Shown here: in pieces, positions 23,817 to 34,450 of the stretch | Layout: every line of letters begins with the position of its first letter | Numbering within the stretch: position 1 is the first letter of the stretch | Source of the DNA: Rhodoblastus acidophilus | Lineage (GTDB): Bacteria > Pseudomonadota > Alphaproteobacteria > Rhizobiales > Beijerinckiaceae | Length of the DNA: 64,000 bases | Assembly (NCBI RefSeq): GCF_009720655.1 | Contig: NZ_WNKS01000007.1 | Coordinates: forward strand, 62,001-126,000 | Direction: 5' to 3' | The notes under the pieces: generated by a model | What the model saw: the letters and a program-made list of their open reading frames with translations, nothing else | Databases searched by the model: none | Told to the model about the DNA's origin: nothing | Program-made: the position numbers and the translations under genes

Positions 23817-24710
23817 TCAGCCCGCCCCTCGCGCGGACATCGCTTGCGCGACGCGCGAGGGCGCCCGTCCGAGCTGGCCGCTGATCCACATGGCGCATTC
23901 GACCAGAATTTGCAGATTGATTCCGGTTTCCACGCCCGACCGCGCGAACATCCAGACCAAATCCTCCGTCGCGACATTGCCGGATGCGCCCTTCGCATAG
24001 GGACATCCGCCCAATCCCGCCACGGAGCCGTCGAACACGCGCACCCCCGCCTCATAGGCGGCCCAGGCGTTCGCCGCGCCCATGCCATAGGTGTCGTGGA
24101 AATGCCCCGCGAGTTTTTGCACGGGAATTGTTTCCGCAACGCAGGCGATCAGCGTCTTCACTCGGTTCGGGACGCCGAGGCCGACCGTGTCGCCGAGGCT
24201 GATCTCGTAACAGCCCATGTCAGCCAGGGCGCGCGCGACCGCCGCCACGGCTTGCGGCGAAATGTCTCCTTCATAGGGGCAGCCGAGCGCGCAGGAGACG
24301 TAGCCGCGCACCTTCATATTTGATCGCTGGGCGGCCTCCATCACTGGCGCGAAACGCGCGAGCGATTCCTCCATGGAGCAGTTGATGTTTTTTTGGCTGA
24401 ACGTTTCGGATGCGGCGGCGAACACGGCGACTTCGCGCGCGCCGGCCGCCAGCGCCGCCTCAAAACCCTTGAGATTGGGAATCAAGACCGGATAGGAGAC
24501 GCCATCGTGCTTCAGGGCACGCAGCACGGCGTCATGGTCGGCCATTTGCGGAACCCATTTGGGCGAAACGAAAGCCGTGGCCTCGATGGTTTGGCACCCC
24601 GCCGCGACGAGGCGCGCGATCAACTCCAGTTTTGTCGCCGTCGGGACCGCCTGCACCTCGTTCTGCAAGCCGTCGCGCGGCCCGACCTCGACGATTTTCA
24701 CGCGCTCCAT
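23817..24710 (-). CDS. liuE: Hydroxymethylglutaryl-CoA lyase
   Basis: The 297-residue TIM-barrel enzyme cleaves HMG-CoA to acetyl-CoA and acetoacetate, the last step of leucine degradation. Signatures are [12 protein letters not shown] at the N-terminus, metal-binding residues in [14 protein letters not shown], and the catalytic-Cys motif [19 protein letters not shown]. The ATG at 24710 has GAGGGG six bases upstream and is preferred to a GTG four codons earlier. It follows the acyl-CoA synthetase with a short gap and lies in the same operon as the carboxylase and dehydrogenase genes. Confidence 0.92.
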   Translation of the reverse strand: MERVKIVEVGPRDGLQNEVQAVPTATKLELIARLVAAGCQTIEATAFVSPKWVPQMADHDAVLRALKHDGVSYPVLIPNLKGFEAALAAGAREVAVFAAASETFSQKNINCSMEESLARFAPVMEAAQRSNMKVRGYVSCALGCPYEGDISPQAVAAVARALADMGCYEISLGDTVGLGVPNRVKTLIACVAETIPVQKLAGHFHDTYGMGAANAWAAYEAGVRVFDGSVAGLGGCPYAKGASGNVATEDLVWMFARSGVETGINLQILVECAMWISGQLGRAPSRVAQAMSARGAG

Positions 24711-24718
24711 GACGCCCC

Positions 24719-26407
24719 TCACGCGGTCTTTTCGTCCGTCAGGCCCAATTCCTCTTTCATATGCTGGCGGATCAAGAATTTCTGGATCTTTCCGGTCACC
24801 GTCATTGGGAAAGCGTCGACGAATCTTATGTAGCGCGGGATCTTGTAATGGGCGATCTGGTCGCGGCAGAAGGCGCGCACATCGTCCTCGGTGATTTCAG
24901 AGCCTTCGCGCGGAATGATCCAGGCGCACAACTCCTCCCCGTATTTGTGATCGGGCACGCCGACCACCTGCACGTCGGCGATTTCGGGATGGCTGTACAA
25001 AAACTCCTCGATCTCGCGCGGATAGACGTTTTCGCCGCCGCGGATGACCATGTCCTTGATGCGGCCGACGATGTTGCAAAACCCCTCGTCGTCCAGGGTG
25101 GCGAGGTCGCCGGTGTGCATCCAGCCCTCCTTGTCGATGGCCTCGACGGTGCGGGCGGGATCGTCCCAATAGCCGTGCATCACTGAATAGCCGCGCGTGC
25201 ACAATTCGCCCGCGACGCCGCGCGGAACGATATTGCCCTCGCCGTCGACAATCTTCACCTCGCAATGCGGCTGCACCCGGCCAACTGTGGAGACGCGCCG
25301 CTCGATCGGATCGTCGTGGCCGCTTTGAAACGAAACCGGCGAGGTCTCGGTCATGCCATAGGCGATGGTGACTTCGCGCATATGCAACTGGTCGATGACG
25401 CGTTTCATCACCTCAATCGGACAGGGGCTGCCGGCCATTATGCCGGTGCGCAAGCTCGAAACATCAAATTTTTGGAAATCGGGATGTTCGAGGACGGCGA
25501 TGAACATGGTGGGCACGCCGAAAAGGCCGGCGCAGCGCTCCTCCTGTACGGCTTTCAAGACCGCGAGCGGCTCAAAAACTTCGGCGGGATAGACCATGGC
25601 CGCGCCGTGGGTCAGACAGCCGAGATTGCCCATGACCATGCCGAAGCAATGGTAGAGCGGCACGGGGATACACAGCTTTTCGCCGGCTTTCAGGCGAATG
25701 GCGTCGCCGACAAAACGGCCGTTGTTGAGGATGTTGCGATGCGTGAGGGTTGAGCCCTTGGGATGGCCTGTCGTTCCCGATGTGAACTGGATATTGATCG
25801 GGTCCGTAGGCTTCAGTCCCGCGCCAAGCGCCTGAAGGGCCGAAAGCTCCTCCGCCGCGGGCGGGACCAGAAAATCGTCGAAATTGAGCATGCCCGGCGT
25901 TTTGTCCGCGCCGAGCCGGATCAGCAGTCTTAGGCTCGGCAATCCCGCCAGTTCGAGCCTTTGGGGATCGCTCGTCGCGGCCTCCGGCGCCAGTTCCGCG
26001 ATCATGGCGAGATAGTCGCTGGACTTGAAAGCGGGCGACAGAATCAGAGCCTTGCAGCCAACTTTTTTCAGCGCATAATCCAGCTCCGCGCGCCGGTAAG
26101 CGGGGTTGATATTGACCAGGATCAGACCCGTCTTGGCCGTGGCGAATTGGGTGAGCGTCCATTCCATAGTGTTGGGAGACCAGATCGCCAAGCGGTCGCC
26201 TTTTTGCAGCCCCAGGCGCAGCAAGCCGCAGGCGAGGGCGTCGACCTTTTCGCGCAATTGCGCATAGGTCAGGCGCACATTCTGATGCTGGGAGATGAGA
26301 GCAAGTTCGTCGGCGTGTCTTTCGCAGGCTTCGTCGAAAAAAGCGCCGATCGTGCTCTCGACCAGCGGAACGTCGATCCGCCCCTTCACAAGGCTCAGTT
26401 CGATCAC
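24719..26407 (-). CDS. Acyl-CoA synthetase (AMP-binding)
   Basis: The 562-residue adenylate-forming enzyme activates a fatty or branched carboxylic acid to its CoA thioester. The AMP-binding signature [32 protein letters not shown], the [16 protein letters not shown] hinge region and the C-terminal lysine motif [12 protein letters not shown] are intact. The operon context suggests a short or branched acid such as isovalerate or 3-methylcrotonate, but specificity cannot be read from sequence. Similar AMP-binding genes often accompany liu operons in proteobacteria. Confidence 0.88.
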   Translation of the reverse strand: MIELSLVKGRIDVPLVESTIGAFFDEACERHADELALISQHQNVRLTYAQLREKVDALACGLLRLGLQKGDRLAIWSPNTMEWTLTQFATAKTGLILVNINPAYRRAELDYALKKVGCKALILSPAFKSSDYLAMIAELAPEAATSDPQRLELAGLPSLRLLIRLGADKTPGMLNFDDFLVPPAAEELSALQALGAGLKPTDPINIQFTSGTTGHPKGSTLTHRNILNNGRFVGDAIRLKAGEKLCIPVPLYHCFGMVMGNLGCLTHGAAMVYPAEVFEPLAVLKAVQEERCAGLFGVPTMFIAVLEHPDFQKFDVSSLRTGIMAGSPCPIEVMKRVIDQLHMREVTIAYGMTETSPVSFQSGHDDPIERRVSTVGRVQPHCEVKIVDGEGNIVPRGVAGELCTRGYSVMHGYWDDPARTVEAIDKEGWMHTGDLATLDDEGFCNIVGRIKDMVIRGGENVYPREIEEFLYSHPEIADVQVVGVPDHKYGEELCAWIIPREGSEITEDDVRAFCRDQIAHYKIPRYIRFVDAFPMTVTGKIQKFLIRQHMKEELGLTDEKTA

Positions 26408-26449
26408 TTCTTTCTCCCCCGGCGGCGCTGTTCGCGCTCTGACTGAAAT

Positions 26450-28414
26450 CTAGATGGTCTCCGGCTCGAAATCGATCAATTCCGCTCCTTCGGCGACCTG
26501 ATCGTCAATCACGCAATAAAACGCCCTGACGGCGCCGGTCGCGGGCGCGGTGAGCTTGTGCTCCATCTTCATCGCTTCGAGAATCAGCAGCGGCGCGCCT
26601 TTCTCGACTTTTTCGCCCGGCTCGACCAGCAGAGTGATGATACGGCCAGGCATGGGCGCGAGCAGGCCGCCATGGCCGGAGCCGCCCTCCGCCGCGACGT
26701 CGAGCGGATCGAGTTTTTCAAGCTTGTGCGCTGCGCCGTCCAAGAAAATGTTGAGTGCGCCGCAGGCGGCCACGACGACGGCTTGAACATGCTGGCCGTC
26801 GAATTCGGCAGCGATCATTTTGCCCGTCAGGCGTCCCCGCGCGCTCACCGAACGCTTGCCCAACGCAAACCGGTAGATTTCGACGAGATAGGTCGCTTCG
26901 ACGGTGTTTTCGAACTCGCCGCAGCGGAAGGCCATCGCGCGCGAAAAAGCCCCGTTCAGGCGCCAGCCGTCATGTCGGCCGCAGCCCTTGACTCCTTGCT
27001 CGCCCAAAATCTGCGTCAGCGCCGCAAGGAAAAAGACTTCGTCCGGCGGCGGAGCCTCGGGCGGGAACAAGACGGCGCTCTCGCGCTCGATGAGTGCGGT
27101 GTCGAGATTAGCTTGCGCGAAGGCGCCGCAGGCGACGAGCCGCGAGAGAAAGCCGATGTTGCTGGCGACGCCGGCGATTTGAAAATCCGCCAACGCGGCG
27201 CGCATGCGGGAGAGCGCCTTTTCGCGCGTTTCATCCCAGACGATCAGTTTTGCAATCATCGGATCATAGTGGGGGCTGATCACGTCGCCCTCGTCCACGC
27301 CCGCGTCGACGCGCACATGGGCGCCATCGGCCGGCATGCTCAGGAACAGCAACTTCCCGATGGATGGCAAGAAGCCTTTTGAAGGGTCTTCGGCATAGAT
27401 TCGGGCTTCGAGCGCATGGCCACGGAAGGCGAGTTGGTCCTGCTTGAGCGGCAGGGGCTCGCCAGCGGCGACTCGCAATTGCCACTCGACGAGATCGAGG
27501 CCGGTGATCATTTCTGTGACCGGGTGCTCGACCTGGAGGCGGGTGTTCATCTCCATGAAATAGAAGGCGCCGTCCGGCGCCAGGATGAACTCCACCGTGC
27601 CCGCGCCGACATATTTTATCGCGCGGGCGGCTTCGAGCGCGGCGCGCCCCATCTCCCCGCGACGCTTGCCGGTCAGCCCGGGCGCCGGCGCCTCCTCCAG
27701 CACCTTTTGATGGCGGCGCTGCACCGAACAATCGCGCTCGAACAGGTGGACGCAGGTGCCGTGCGTGTCGCCGAACACCTGAACTTCGACATGGCGCGGT
27801 CGGACGACATATCGCTCGATCAGCACATGGGCGTCGCCGAAGGCGGACAGAGCTTCGCGCTGGCAGGAGGCGAGTTCGGCCAGAAAATCCTCGCGCGTGT
27901 CCACGCGGCGCATACCCTTGCCGCCGCCGCCCGCCGCCGCCTTGATCAGGACGGGGTAGCCGATCGCGTCGGCCTCCTTGAGCAGACGCTCGGGAGACTG
28001 GTCGTCGCCGTGATAGCCCGGCGTGAGCGGCACGCCGGCGGCCTCCATCAGTTTTTTGGCTTCCGATTTGGAGCCCATGGCGCGGATCGCCTCGACGGGC
28101 GGGCCGATGAAGACAATGCCGGCCTCCGCGCAAGCGCGGCAAAAGGCCTCGTTCTCGGACAGAAACCCGTAGCCGGGATGGATGGCCTGCGCGTCCGTGC
28201 GTTTCGCCGCCGCGATGATGTTTTCTATGGCGAGATAAGAGTCGCGCGCCGGCGCCGGGCCGATGTGGACGGCTTCGTCGGCGAGACGCACATGGCGGGC
28301 GTTTGCGTCGGCATCGGAAAAAACCGCGACGGTTTTGATTCCCATGCGGCGCGCCGTGCGGATGATCCGGCAGGCGATTTCGCCGCGATTGGCGATCAAT
28401 ATCTTTTCGAACAT
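26450..28414 (-). CDS. liuD: Methylcrotonyl-CoA carboxylase biotin subunit
   Basis: The 654-residue protein contains biotin carboxylase (FEKILIANRGEIACRIIRTA, HPGYGFLSENEAF, the ATP-grasp glycine loop KAAAGGGGKGMR, then EMNTRLQVEHPVTE) and a C-terminal biotinyl domain with the modified lysine in ILEAMKMEHK. It carboxylates biotin and works with the carboxyltransferase encoded at 29202. The substrate assignment (3-methylcrotonyl-CoA rather than propionyl- or geranyl-CoA) rests on the neighbouring isovaleryl-CoA dehydrogenase, hydratase and HMG-CoA lyase genes. It is separated by only one base from the hydratase gene. Confidence 0.9.
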   Translation of the reverse strand: MFEKILIANRGEIACRIIRTARRMGIKTVAVFSDADANARHVRLADEAVHIGPAPARDSYLAIENIIAAAKRTDAQAIHPGYGFLSENEAFCRACAEAGIVFIGPPVEAIRAMGSKSEAKKLMEAAGVPLTPGYHGDDQSPERLLKEADAIGYPVLIKAAAGGGGKGMRRVDTREDFLAELASCQREALSAFGDAHVLIERYVVRPRHVEVQVFGDTHGTCVHLFERDCSVQRRHQKVLEEAPAPGLTGKRRGEMGRAALEAARAIKYVGAGTVEFILAPDGAFYFMEMNTRLQVEHPVTEMITGLDLVEWQLRVAAGEPLPLKQDQLAFRGHALEARIYAEDPSKGFLPSIGKLLFLSMPADGAHVRVDAGVDEGDVISPHYDPMIAKLIVWDETREKALSRMRAALADFQIAGVASNIGFLSRLVACGAFAQANLDTALIERESAVLFPPEAPPPDEVFFLAALTQILGEQGVKGCGRHDGWRLNGAFSRAMAFRCGEFENTVEATYLVEIYRFALGKRSVSARGRLTGKMIAAEFDGQHVQAVVVAACGALNIFLDGAAHKLEKLDPLDVAAEGGSGHGGLLAPMPGRIITLLVEPGEKVEKGAPLLILEAMKMEHKLTAPATGAVRAFYCVIDDQVAEGAELIDFEPETI

Positions 28415-28415
28415 G

Positions 28416-29198
28416 TCACGCGCTCCACTTCGGTGGGCGCTTTTCGAGGAAAGCGGACAGGCCCTCGCGCGCCTCGTCGCCGCCGCGCAGCCGCGCGATG
28501 CGTTGGGCCGTCTCCTCGGCGATGAACTCGTCGGCGGCTTTTCCGGCGATGTCGCGGATCAGCCGCTTGGCTTCCGCCTGCGCGAAGCGGCCGCCCTGAA
28601 GCAGCATGTCGAGCTGCGCTTTCAAGCAAATGTCGATCGACTCCGCATCCGCGACTTCGTGGACGAGGCCGATTTCCGCCGCCTTCCAGGCGGGAATGCT
28701 CTCGGCGGTCAGGAAATAGCGCGAGGCGTGGCGCGGCCCGATGGCGCGCAGCACATGGGGACCAATGGCGGAAGGGATGAGACCGAAACGCGCCTCCGAG
28801 GTCGCGAAATGGGCGGTGGACGCGGCGACGCAGATATCGCAAGCCGCCGCCAACCCCATGCCGCCGCCAAGCGCCGCCCCGTGGACGCGCGCGAGCGTCG
28901 GCTTGGGCATCTCGGCCAGCGTCCGCAGCATGGTCGAAAGCTTGCGAGCGTCGGCGAGATTGTCGTCAAACCCCGCTTCGCCCAAAACCTTCATCCAGGC
29001 GAGGTCCGCGCCAGCGGAAAAACTTTTGCCGCGCCCGGCGAGAACCATCGCGCGCACGGTGTCGTCCGCTCCAAGGTTTTCAAAGGCCTGCGTGAGTTCC
29101 GCAATCAGTTGCGCGTTGAAGGCGTTGTGGCGCTCCGGCCGGTTCATCCAGACAATTGCGACCTTGCCTTCGCGGACGATCTCCAAAAACTCGAACAT
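28416..29198 (-). CDS. liuC: Enoyl-CoA hydratase, probable methylglutaconyl-CoA hydratase
   Basis: The 260-residue crotonase-fold enzyme has oxyanion-hole segments GKSFSAGADLAWM and GAALGGGMGLAAACD. A glutamate in TSEARFGLIPSAIGP is at the position of a crotonase acid/base residue. By position between the two carboxylase subunit genes it should hydrate 3-methylglutaconyl-CoA to HMG-CoA. Family members also hydrate other enoyl-CoAs. The gene starts three bases after the carboxyltransferase stop, consistent with a tightly packed operon. Confidence 0.87.
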   Translation of the reverse strand: MFEFLEIVREGKVAIVWMNRPERHNAFNAQLIAELTQAFENLGADDTVRAMVLAGRGKSFSAGADLAWMKVLGEAGFDDNLADARKLSTMLRTLAEMPKPTLARVHGAALGGGMGLAAACDICVAASTAHFATSEARFGLIPSAIGPHVLRAIGPRHASRYFLTAESIPAWKAAEIGLVHEVADAESIDICLKAQLDMLLQGGRFAQAEAKRLIRDIAGKAADEFIAEETAQRIARLRGGDEAREGLSAFLEKRPPKWSA

Positions 29199-29201
29199 GG
29201 C

Positions 29202-30800
29202 TCACATCCTGAACACGCCGAACCGCGTCTCGCGCGGCGGCGCGTTGAGCGCGGCGGAGAGCGACAAGCCGAGCACGCGGCGGCTTTGGGCGGGGTCGAT
29301 GACGCCGTCGTCCCAGAGGCGCGCGGTCGCGTAATAGGGATGGCCCTGGGTCTCGTATTGTTCGCGGATCGGCGCCTTGAAACGTTCTTCATCTTCGGCG
29401 CTAAAACTCTCTCCCCTGGCCTCCAGCGCATCGCGGCGCACGCGCGCCAGAACGCTGGCCGCCTGTTCGCCGCCCATCACGGAAATGCGGCTGTTCGGCC
29501 AACTCCACAAGAAGCGCGGCGCATAGGCGCGGCCGCACATGCCGTAATTGCCGGCGCCAAACGAGCCGCCGATCAGCATGGTGATTTTCGGAACCTGGGT
29601 GGTCGAGACCGCCGTCACCATTTTGGCGCCGTCGCGGGCGATGCCGCCGTTTTCATATTTGCGGCCGACCATGAAGCCCGTGATGTTTTGCAGGAACACT
29701 AGAGGAATCTGTCGCTGCGAGCACAGTTCGACGAAATGCGCGCTTTTTTGCGCGGATTCGCCGAACAGGATGCCGTTGTTGGTGACGATCCCGACAGGGG
29801 TTCCGTAAAGCTGGGCGAAGCCTGTGACCAGCGTGGTTCCGTAACGCGCCTTGAATTCGTCGAAGCGGGAGCCGTCGACGAGGCGCGCGATGACCTCGCG
29901 CACATCGTAGGAATGCCGGGTGTCCAGCGGGATGATCCCGTAAATCTCTTCCGGATCGTAAAGCGGCTCCTCGCCGCCGACGAGCGCGGCGCTCGTCCTG
30001 TTGAGATTGCCGACGATGCGCCGCAGAATCGCGAGCGCATGGGCGTCGTTTTCCGCGAGATGATCGGCGACGCCGGACAGCCGTGTGTGCACGTCGGCGC
30101 CGCCCAAGTCCTCGGCGGTCACCACTTCGCCGGTGGCGGCGCGCACCAGTGGCGGGCCTCCGAGAAAAATCGTGCCCTGGTTGCGCACGATCACGGTTTC
30201 ATCGGACATGGCGGGCACATAGGCGCCGCCGGCCGTGCAGGAGCCCATCACCGCCGCGATCTGCGGAATGCCCTTCGCCGACATATTGGCCTGATTGAAA
30301 AAAATACGTCCAAAATGGTCGCGGTCGGGAAACACCTCGTCCTGCATGGGCAAGAAGGCGCCGCCTGAATCGACGAGATACACGCAGGGCAGATGGTTCT
30401 GCTCGGCGATCTCCTGCGCGCGCAAATGTTTCTTGACCGTCAGCGGATAGTACGTTCCGCCCTTCACCGTCGCGTCGTTGGCGACGATCATGCAGTCGAC
30501 CCCCGAGATTTTCCCGACGCCGGCGACCACGCCCGCGCTCGGCGCCGCGCCATTGTAAAGGCCGTGGGCGGCGAGTTGTCCGACTTCAAGAAAAGGCGCG
30601 CCGGGATCAAGCAGCAGGTCGATACGCTCGCGCGCCAAAAGCTTTCCGCGTGACTTGTGGCGCTCGGCCGCCGCCACGCCGCCGCCGTGGCGGACGGCTT
30701 CGGCCTTTTCGCGGAGGTCATCGACCAGCGCTTTCATCGCCGTGCGATTGGCTTCGAAATCTTCGGAGCGCGTGTTGATGCTGGTTTTCAGGACCGACAT
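29202..30800 (-). CDS. liuB: Methylcrotonyl-CoA carboxylase carboxyltransferase subunit
   Basis: The start at 30800 gives [19 protein letters not shown], the normal N-terminus; the ATG shares a base with the stop of the dehydrogenase gene (TAATG). The 532-residue carboxyltransferase has two crotonase-like halves, with [36 protein letters not shown] and [17 protein letters not shown] forming CoA and biotin sites. It transfers the carboxyl from biotin on the partner subunit to 3-methylcrotonyl-CoA. Length matches bacterial LiuB. Confidence 0.92.
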   Translation of the reverse strand: MSVLKTSINTRSEDFEANRTAMKALVDDLREKAEAVRHGGGVAAAERHKSRGKLLARERIDLLLDPGAPFLEVGQLAAHGLYNGAAPSAGVVAGVGKISGVDCMIVANDATVKGGTYYPLTVKKHLRAQEIAEQNHLPCVYLVDSGGAFLPMQDEVFPDRDHFGRIFFNQANMSAKGIPQIAAVMGSCTAGGAYVPAMSDETVIVRNQGTIFLGGPPLVRAATGEVVTAEDLGGADVHTRLSGVADHLAENDAHALAILRRIVGNLNRTSAALVGGEEPLYDPEEIYGIIPLDTRHSYDVREVIARLVDGSRFDEFKARYGTTLVTGFAQLYGTPVGIVTNNGILFGESAQKSAHFVELCSQRQIPLVFLQNITGFMVGRKYENGGIARDGAKMVTAVSTTQVPKITMLIGGSFGAGNYGMCGRAYAPRFLWSWPNSRISVMGGEQAASVLARVRRDALEARGESFSAEDEERFKAPIREQYETQGHPYYATARLWDDGVIDPAQSRRVLGLSLSAALNAPPRETRFGVFRM

Positions 30801-31972
30801 TATCGCGTTTCCGCCATCAACTCGCGTCCGATCAGCATGCGGCGGATTTCGGACGTGCCCGCGCCGATCTCGTAAAGCTTGGCGTCGCGCCACAGGCGCC
30901 CGGCGGCGAAGTCGTTGGTGTAGCCGACGCCGCCCAAAGCCTGGATGGTTTCGCCCGCCATCCACGTCGCCTTCTCGGCGCAATAAAGGATGGCGCCGGC
31001 GGCGTCCTTGCGCAGGGCGCGCGAATGGCTTTGGCGGTCGCAGGCCTGGCCCACGGCATAAACATAGGCGCGGCTCGCCGACCACACCGAATACATGTCG
31101 GCGAGCTTGCCCTGCATGAGCTGGAACGCGCCGATTTCCTGGCCGAATTGCTTGCGTTCATGCAGATAGGGAACCGCCACGTCCATGCACGCGGCCATGA
31201 TGCCGAGCGGCCCGCCGCACAGCACGGCGCGCTCGTAATCGAGGCCGGACATCAGGACCTTTGTTCCCTCCCCCACGCCGCCCAGGACATTTTCCGCCGG
31301 GACTTCGCAATTGTCGAAGAACAGCGGAAACGTGTTGGAGCCGCGCATGCCCAGCTTGTCGAGATGCGCCCCGGCGCTGAAGCCCTTAAAAGCCTTTTCG
31401 ATAAGGAAGGCAGTGATGCCCTTTGCTCCGGCGGCGGGATCGGTTTTTGCGTAGACGACCAACACATCGGCGTCGCCGCCGTTGGTGATCCACATTTTGG
31501 AGCCGTTGAGCACAAAACGGTCACCCTTTTTTTCGGCGCGCAGTTTCATAGAAACCACGTCCGAGCCGGCGTTGGGCTCGGACATGGCGAGCGCGCCGAC
31601 ATGGTCGCCGGACAGAAGTTTGGGCAGGTATTTCGCCTTCTGCGCGGCCGTGCCGTTGCGGCGAATCTGGTTGACGCAGAGGTTTGAATGCGCGCCGTAG
31701 GACAGACCGACCGACGCCGAGGCGCGCGAAATTGCCTCCAGCGCCACGATATGGGCGAGATAGCCCATGGCGGAGCCGCCGTCCTCCTCGCTGACCGTCA
31801 TGCCGAGCAGGCCGAGGTCGCCGAATTTCTTCCAGAGGTCGGCCGGAAACAGATTGTCGCGGTCGATCTGCGCGGCGCGGGGCGCGATCTCGGCTTGGGC
31901 GAAGCTGCGCACCGTTTCGCGCAGCATCGCGATTTCTTCAGGGAATCCAAAATCAAGGCTTGGAACCGACAT
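30800..31972 (-). CDS. liuA: Isovaleryl-CoA dehydrogenase
   Basis: The 390-residue acyl-CoA dehydrogenase oxidises isovaleryl-CoA to 3-methylcrotonyl-CoA, passing electrons to ETF. The start at 31972 ([17 protein letters not shown]) has a strong GGGAGGAA site. FAD- and substrate-binding signatures are [17 protein letters not shown] and [12 protein letters not shown]. The catalytic Glu lies in [12 protein letters not shown], at the helix position characteristic of isovaleryl-CoA dehydrogenases. [12 protein letters not shown] closes the domain. It is the first gene of the liu operon. A 13-bp inverted repeat lies in its leader, and the AraC gene is divergent. Confidence 0.92.
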   Translation of the reverse strand: MSVPSLDFGFPEEIAMLRETVRSFAQAEIAPRAAQIDRDNLFPADLWKKFGDLGLLGMTVSEEDGGSAMGYLAHIVALEAISRASASVGLSYGAHSNLCVNQIRRNGTAAQKAKYLPKLLSGDHVGALAMSEPNAGSDVVSMKLRAEKKGDRFVLNGSKMWITNGGDADVLVVYAKTDPAAGAKGITAFLIEKAFKGFSAGAHLDKLGMRGSNTFPLFFDNCEVPAENVLGGVGEGTKVLMSGLDYERAVLCGGPLGIMAACMDVAVPYLHERKQFGQEIGAFQLMQGKLADMYSVWSASRAYVYAVGQACDRQSHSRALRKDAAGAILYCAEKATWMAGETIQALGGVGYTNDFAAGRLWRDAKLYEIGAGTSEIRRMLIGRELMAETR

Positions 31973-31990
31973 CTGCGCTTCCTCCCTGGG

Positions 31991-32032
31991 GCCTATCGGG
32001 CGACCTCCCGCTGTTGCGCTCGCCCGATAGGC
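31991..32032. promoter_or_regulatory. 13-bp perfect inverted repeat in the liuA leader
   Basis: GCCTATCGGGCGA (31991-32003) and TCGCCCGATAGGC (32020-32032) pair perfectly around 16 bases, just upstream of the liuA ribosome site. It may be a regulator binding site or an RNA hairpin in the operon leader. A short T-rich run follows on the plus strand, where no gene ends. Confidence 0.5.
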
Positions 32033-32200
32033 TCTTGTTTTTGTCATCGACGCGCTTCGCGAATTCTCTCCCCTTCGCTTGAAACGCTTGTGTCGGCGCT
32101 CTTGAGCGGCGCCAGTTCCGAGACATTAGGGAAGCCTCAGGAATGTTGTTTGCCGATGAGGTTGCATTTTCAGACACACTTTGGCATTTTGACATGAATC

Positions 32201-33220
32201 ATGACGCCACGCCCCGCCTCCGTAGGAACGCCAATCGCCTTTGTGAAAGGGATTTGCCTCGGCTATGCCAAATATGGCGTGGACCCCGCACCCGCTCTGC
32301 AAAAGGCGCAAATTCCGCCAAGCCTTTTGCAACAGCCCGACGCGCGGGTGACGCCGGCGCAGTTCGAAGCCCTCTCCTTCGTCGCCATGCAGGAACTCGA
32401 CGACGAGGCCCTTGGATGGTTCTCGCGCAGATTGCCGTGGGGCGCCTACGGGCTGCTGTGTCGCGCTTCAATCACCTCCGCGACGCTCGGGCTGGCGTTG
32501 CGGCGCTGGACGCGACACCACCGCATTCTCGTCGACGACATTCTTTTGACGCTGGACGTCGATGACGGAGTGGCGAAAATCTCCGTTCGCGAGGCGCGCG
32601 ACCTCGGCGCCTTTCGCGAGTTCTGCCTGGTCACGCTGCTGCGCTATGTGCTCGGCTACGCCTGCTGGGCGGTGGATTTCCGCATCCCGCTCCTGCGCGC
32701 GGAGTTTCCGTTTTCGGCGCCGCCGCATGTCGACGTTTATTCAAAACTGTTCGCGGAAAACTTGCGCTTTGACGCTCCGTGCGCGAGCGTCTGCTTCGAC
32801 GCCGCCTTTCTGGAGCGCGCGTTGCAGCGCGACGAGGCCGCCCTGCAAAAAATGCTGAAGCGCGCGCTGCCGCTGACGGTCCTGCCCTACCGCCGCGACC
32901 AGCGCCTGAGCACGCGCGTCAAAATGGTGATGAGCATGCCGAAGGCTGAGCTTCCGGCGGCGCAGGATCTCGCCGAAGGGTTCAATATTTCGACGCGCAC
33001 CTTGCACCGCCAGTTGAGCAAGGAAGGCGCGAGCCTGCGCGATCTCCAGAAGAAGGCGCGCATGGACCGCGCCAAGGAGGGCCTCGCACGCTCAAACCAG
33101 CCGATCAAGCGCGTGGCCCACGCCGCCGGTTTTCAGAACGAAAAGGCTTTCTCGCGCGCCTTCAGGCAGGCGATGGGCGAGACGCCCAGCGCCTACAGGA
33201 AGCGCATGCGGCATTCCTGA
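32201..33220 (+). CDS. AraC-family transcriptional regulator
   Basis: The 339-residue protein has an N-terminal Arabinose_bd-type domain (residues about 20-220, for example LGWFSRRLPWGAYGLLCRA) and a C-terminal AraC HTH pair: DLAEGFNISTRTLHRQLSKE and IKRVAHAAGFQNEKAFSRAF, then TPSAYRKRMR. It is transcribed divergently from liuA with about 230 bases between the starts, the common arrangement for a regulator of branched-chain acid degradation. The inverted repeat at 31991-32032 is a candidate target. Inducer unknown. Confidence 0.88.
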   Translation: MTPRPASVGTPIAFVKGICLGYAKYGVDPAPALQKAQIPPSLLQQPDARVTPAQFEALSFVAMQELDDEALGWFSRRLPWGAYGLLCRASITSATLGLALRRWTRHHRILVDDILLTLDVDDGVAKISVREARDLGAFREFCLVTLLRYVLGYACWAVDFRIPLLRAEFPFSAPPHVDVYSKLFAENLRFDAPCASVCFDAAFLERALQRDEAALQKMLKRALPLTVLPYRRDQRLSTRVKMVMSMPKAELPAAQDLAEGFNISTRTLHRQLSKEGASLRDLQKKARMDRAKEGLARSNQPIKRVAHAAGFQNEKAFSRAFRQAMGETPSAYRKRMRHS

Positions 33221-33269
33221 ACGATGAAAATCGGATAGTCTCACGCCAGTCCGAACAAGAGTGCACGGC

Positions 33270-34442
33270 ATGCCATTCAACGTCCAAGACCCGTTCGCGC
33301 TCGACGCGCAACTCTCGGCCGAAGAGCGCCTCGTCCGCGATGTCGCGCAGCGCTATGCGCGCGAAAAATTGGCGCCGCGCATCAAGCTCGCGTTTCGCAA
33401 CGAGCAGACCGACCCCGCGATCTTCCGCGAGATGGGCGGCCTTGGTCTGTTGGGCGCGACCATTCCCCAAGCTTATGGCGGGGCGGGACTGGGGTATGTC
33501 TCCTATGGGTTGATCGCGCGCGAGATCGAGCGCGTCGACTCCGGCTATCGCTCGATGATGTCGGTGCAATCCTCGCTGGTGATGCTGCCCATTTTGGCAT
33601 TCGGCTCGGAGGAGCAGCGCCAGCGCTATCTACCGAAAATGGCGAGCGGGGAATGGATCGGCTGTTTCGGGCTGACCGAACCGAACTCCGGGTCCGACCC
33701 GGCCTCCATGGCGACGCGAGCAAAAAAGGTCGCCGGCGGGTTCTCGCTGTCGGGCTGCAAAATGTGGATCACCAATGCGCCCATCGCGGACGTCTTTATT
33801 GTCTGGGCCAAGGACGACGCCGGCGACATCAGGGGCTTTGTTCTTGAAAAAGGCGCGAAGGGCCTGTCGGCGCCGGTGATCCATGGCAAGATCGGCTTGC
33901 GCGCCTCGATCACGGGCGAGATCGTCATGGACGAGGTGTTTGTTCCCGAAACCGCTCTGCTGCCGGGCGTGAAGGGGCTGAAGGGTCCGTTCACCTGCCT
34001 CGACGCCGCGCGATTTGGCATCGCCTGGGGAGCGCTGGGCGCGGCCGAAGCCTGCTTTTCGACCGCGCTGGCCTATACAGGCGAGCGAAGACAGTTCGGC
34101 CGGCCGCTCGCCGCGAACCAGCTCATCCAGAAAAAGCTCTCGGATATGCTGACCGAGATTTCTCTGGGTTTGCAGGGCTGCCTGCGCCTCGGCCGGCTGA
34201 AGGAGCAAGGCGGCGCGCCCGTCGAACTGACGTCCATCCTCAAACGCAATTCCTGCGGCAAGGCGCTGGACATCGCCCGCGCCGCTCGCGACATGCTCGG
34301 CGGCAACGGGATCTCCGACGAATTCTGCGTCGCCCGGCATCTGGTCAATCTGGAGGTCGTGAACACCTATGAAGGGACGCACGACATCCATGCGCTGATC
34401 ATCGGCCGCGCGATCACCGGCCTCGCCGCATTTGCGAACTGA
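33270..34442 (+). CDS. gcdH: Glutaryl-CoA dehydrogenase
   Basis: The 390-residue enzyme starts [19 protein letters not shown], the typical GcdH opening. It oxidises and decarboxylates glutaryl-CoA to crotonyl-CoA in lysine and tryptophan degradation. Signatures are [33 protein letters not shown] and the catalytic Glu in [20 protein letters not shown]. The decarboxylation-associated Arg/Ser region ([15 protein letters not shown]) is also present. It follows the AraC gene by about 50 bases on the same strand and may share its transcript. Confidence 0.93.
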   Translation: MPFNVQDPFALDAQLSAEERLVRDVAQRYAREKLAPRIKLAFRNEQTDPAIFREMGGLGLLGATIPQAYGGAGLGYVSYGLIAREIERVDSGYRSMMSVQSSLVMLPILAFGSEEQRQRYLPKMASGEWIGCFGLTEPNSGSDPASMATRAKKVAGGFSLSGCKMWITNAPIADVFIVWAKDDAGDIRGFVLEKGAKGLSAPVIHGKIGLRASITGEIVMDEVFVPETALLPGVKGLKGPFTCLDAARFGIAWGALGAAEACFSTALAYTGERRQFGRPLAANQLIQKKLSDMLTEISLGLQGCLRLGRLKEQGGAPVELTSILKRNSCGKALDIARAARDMLGGNGISDEFCVARHLVNLEVVNTYEGTHDIHALIIGRAITGLAAFAN

Positions 34443-34450
34443 ACGAAAAA

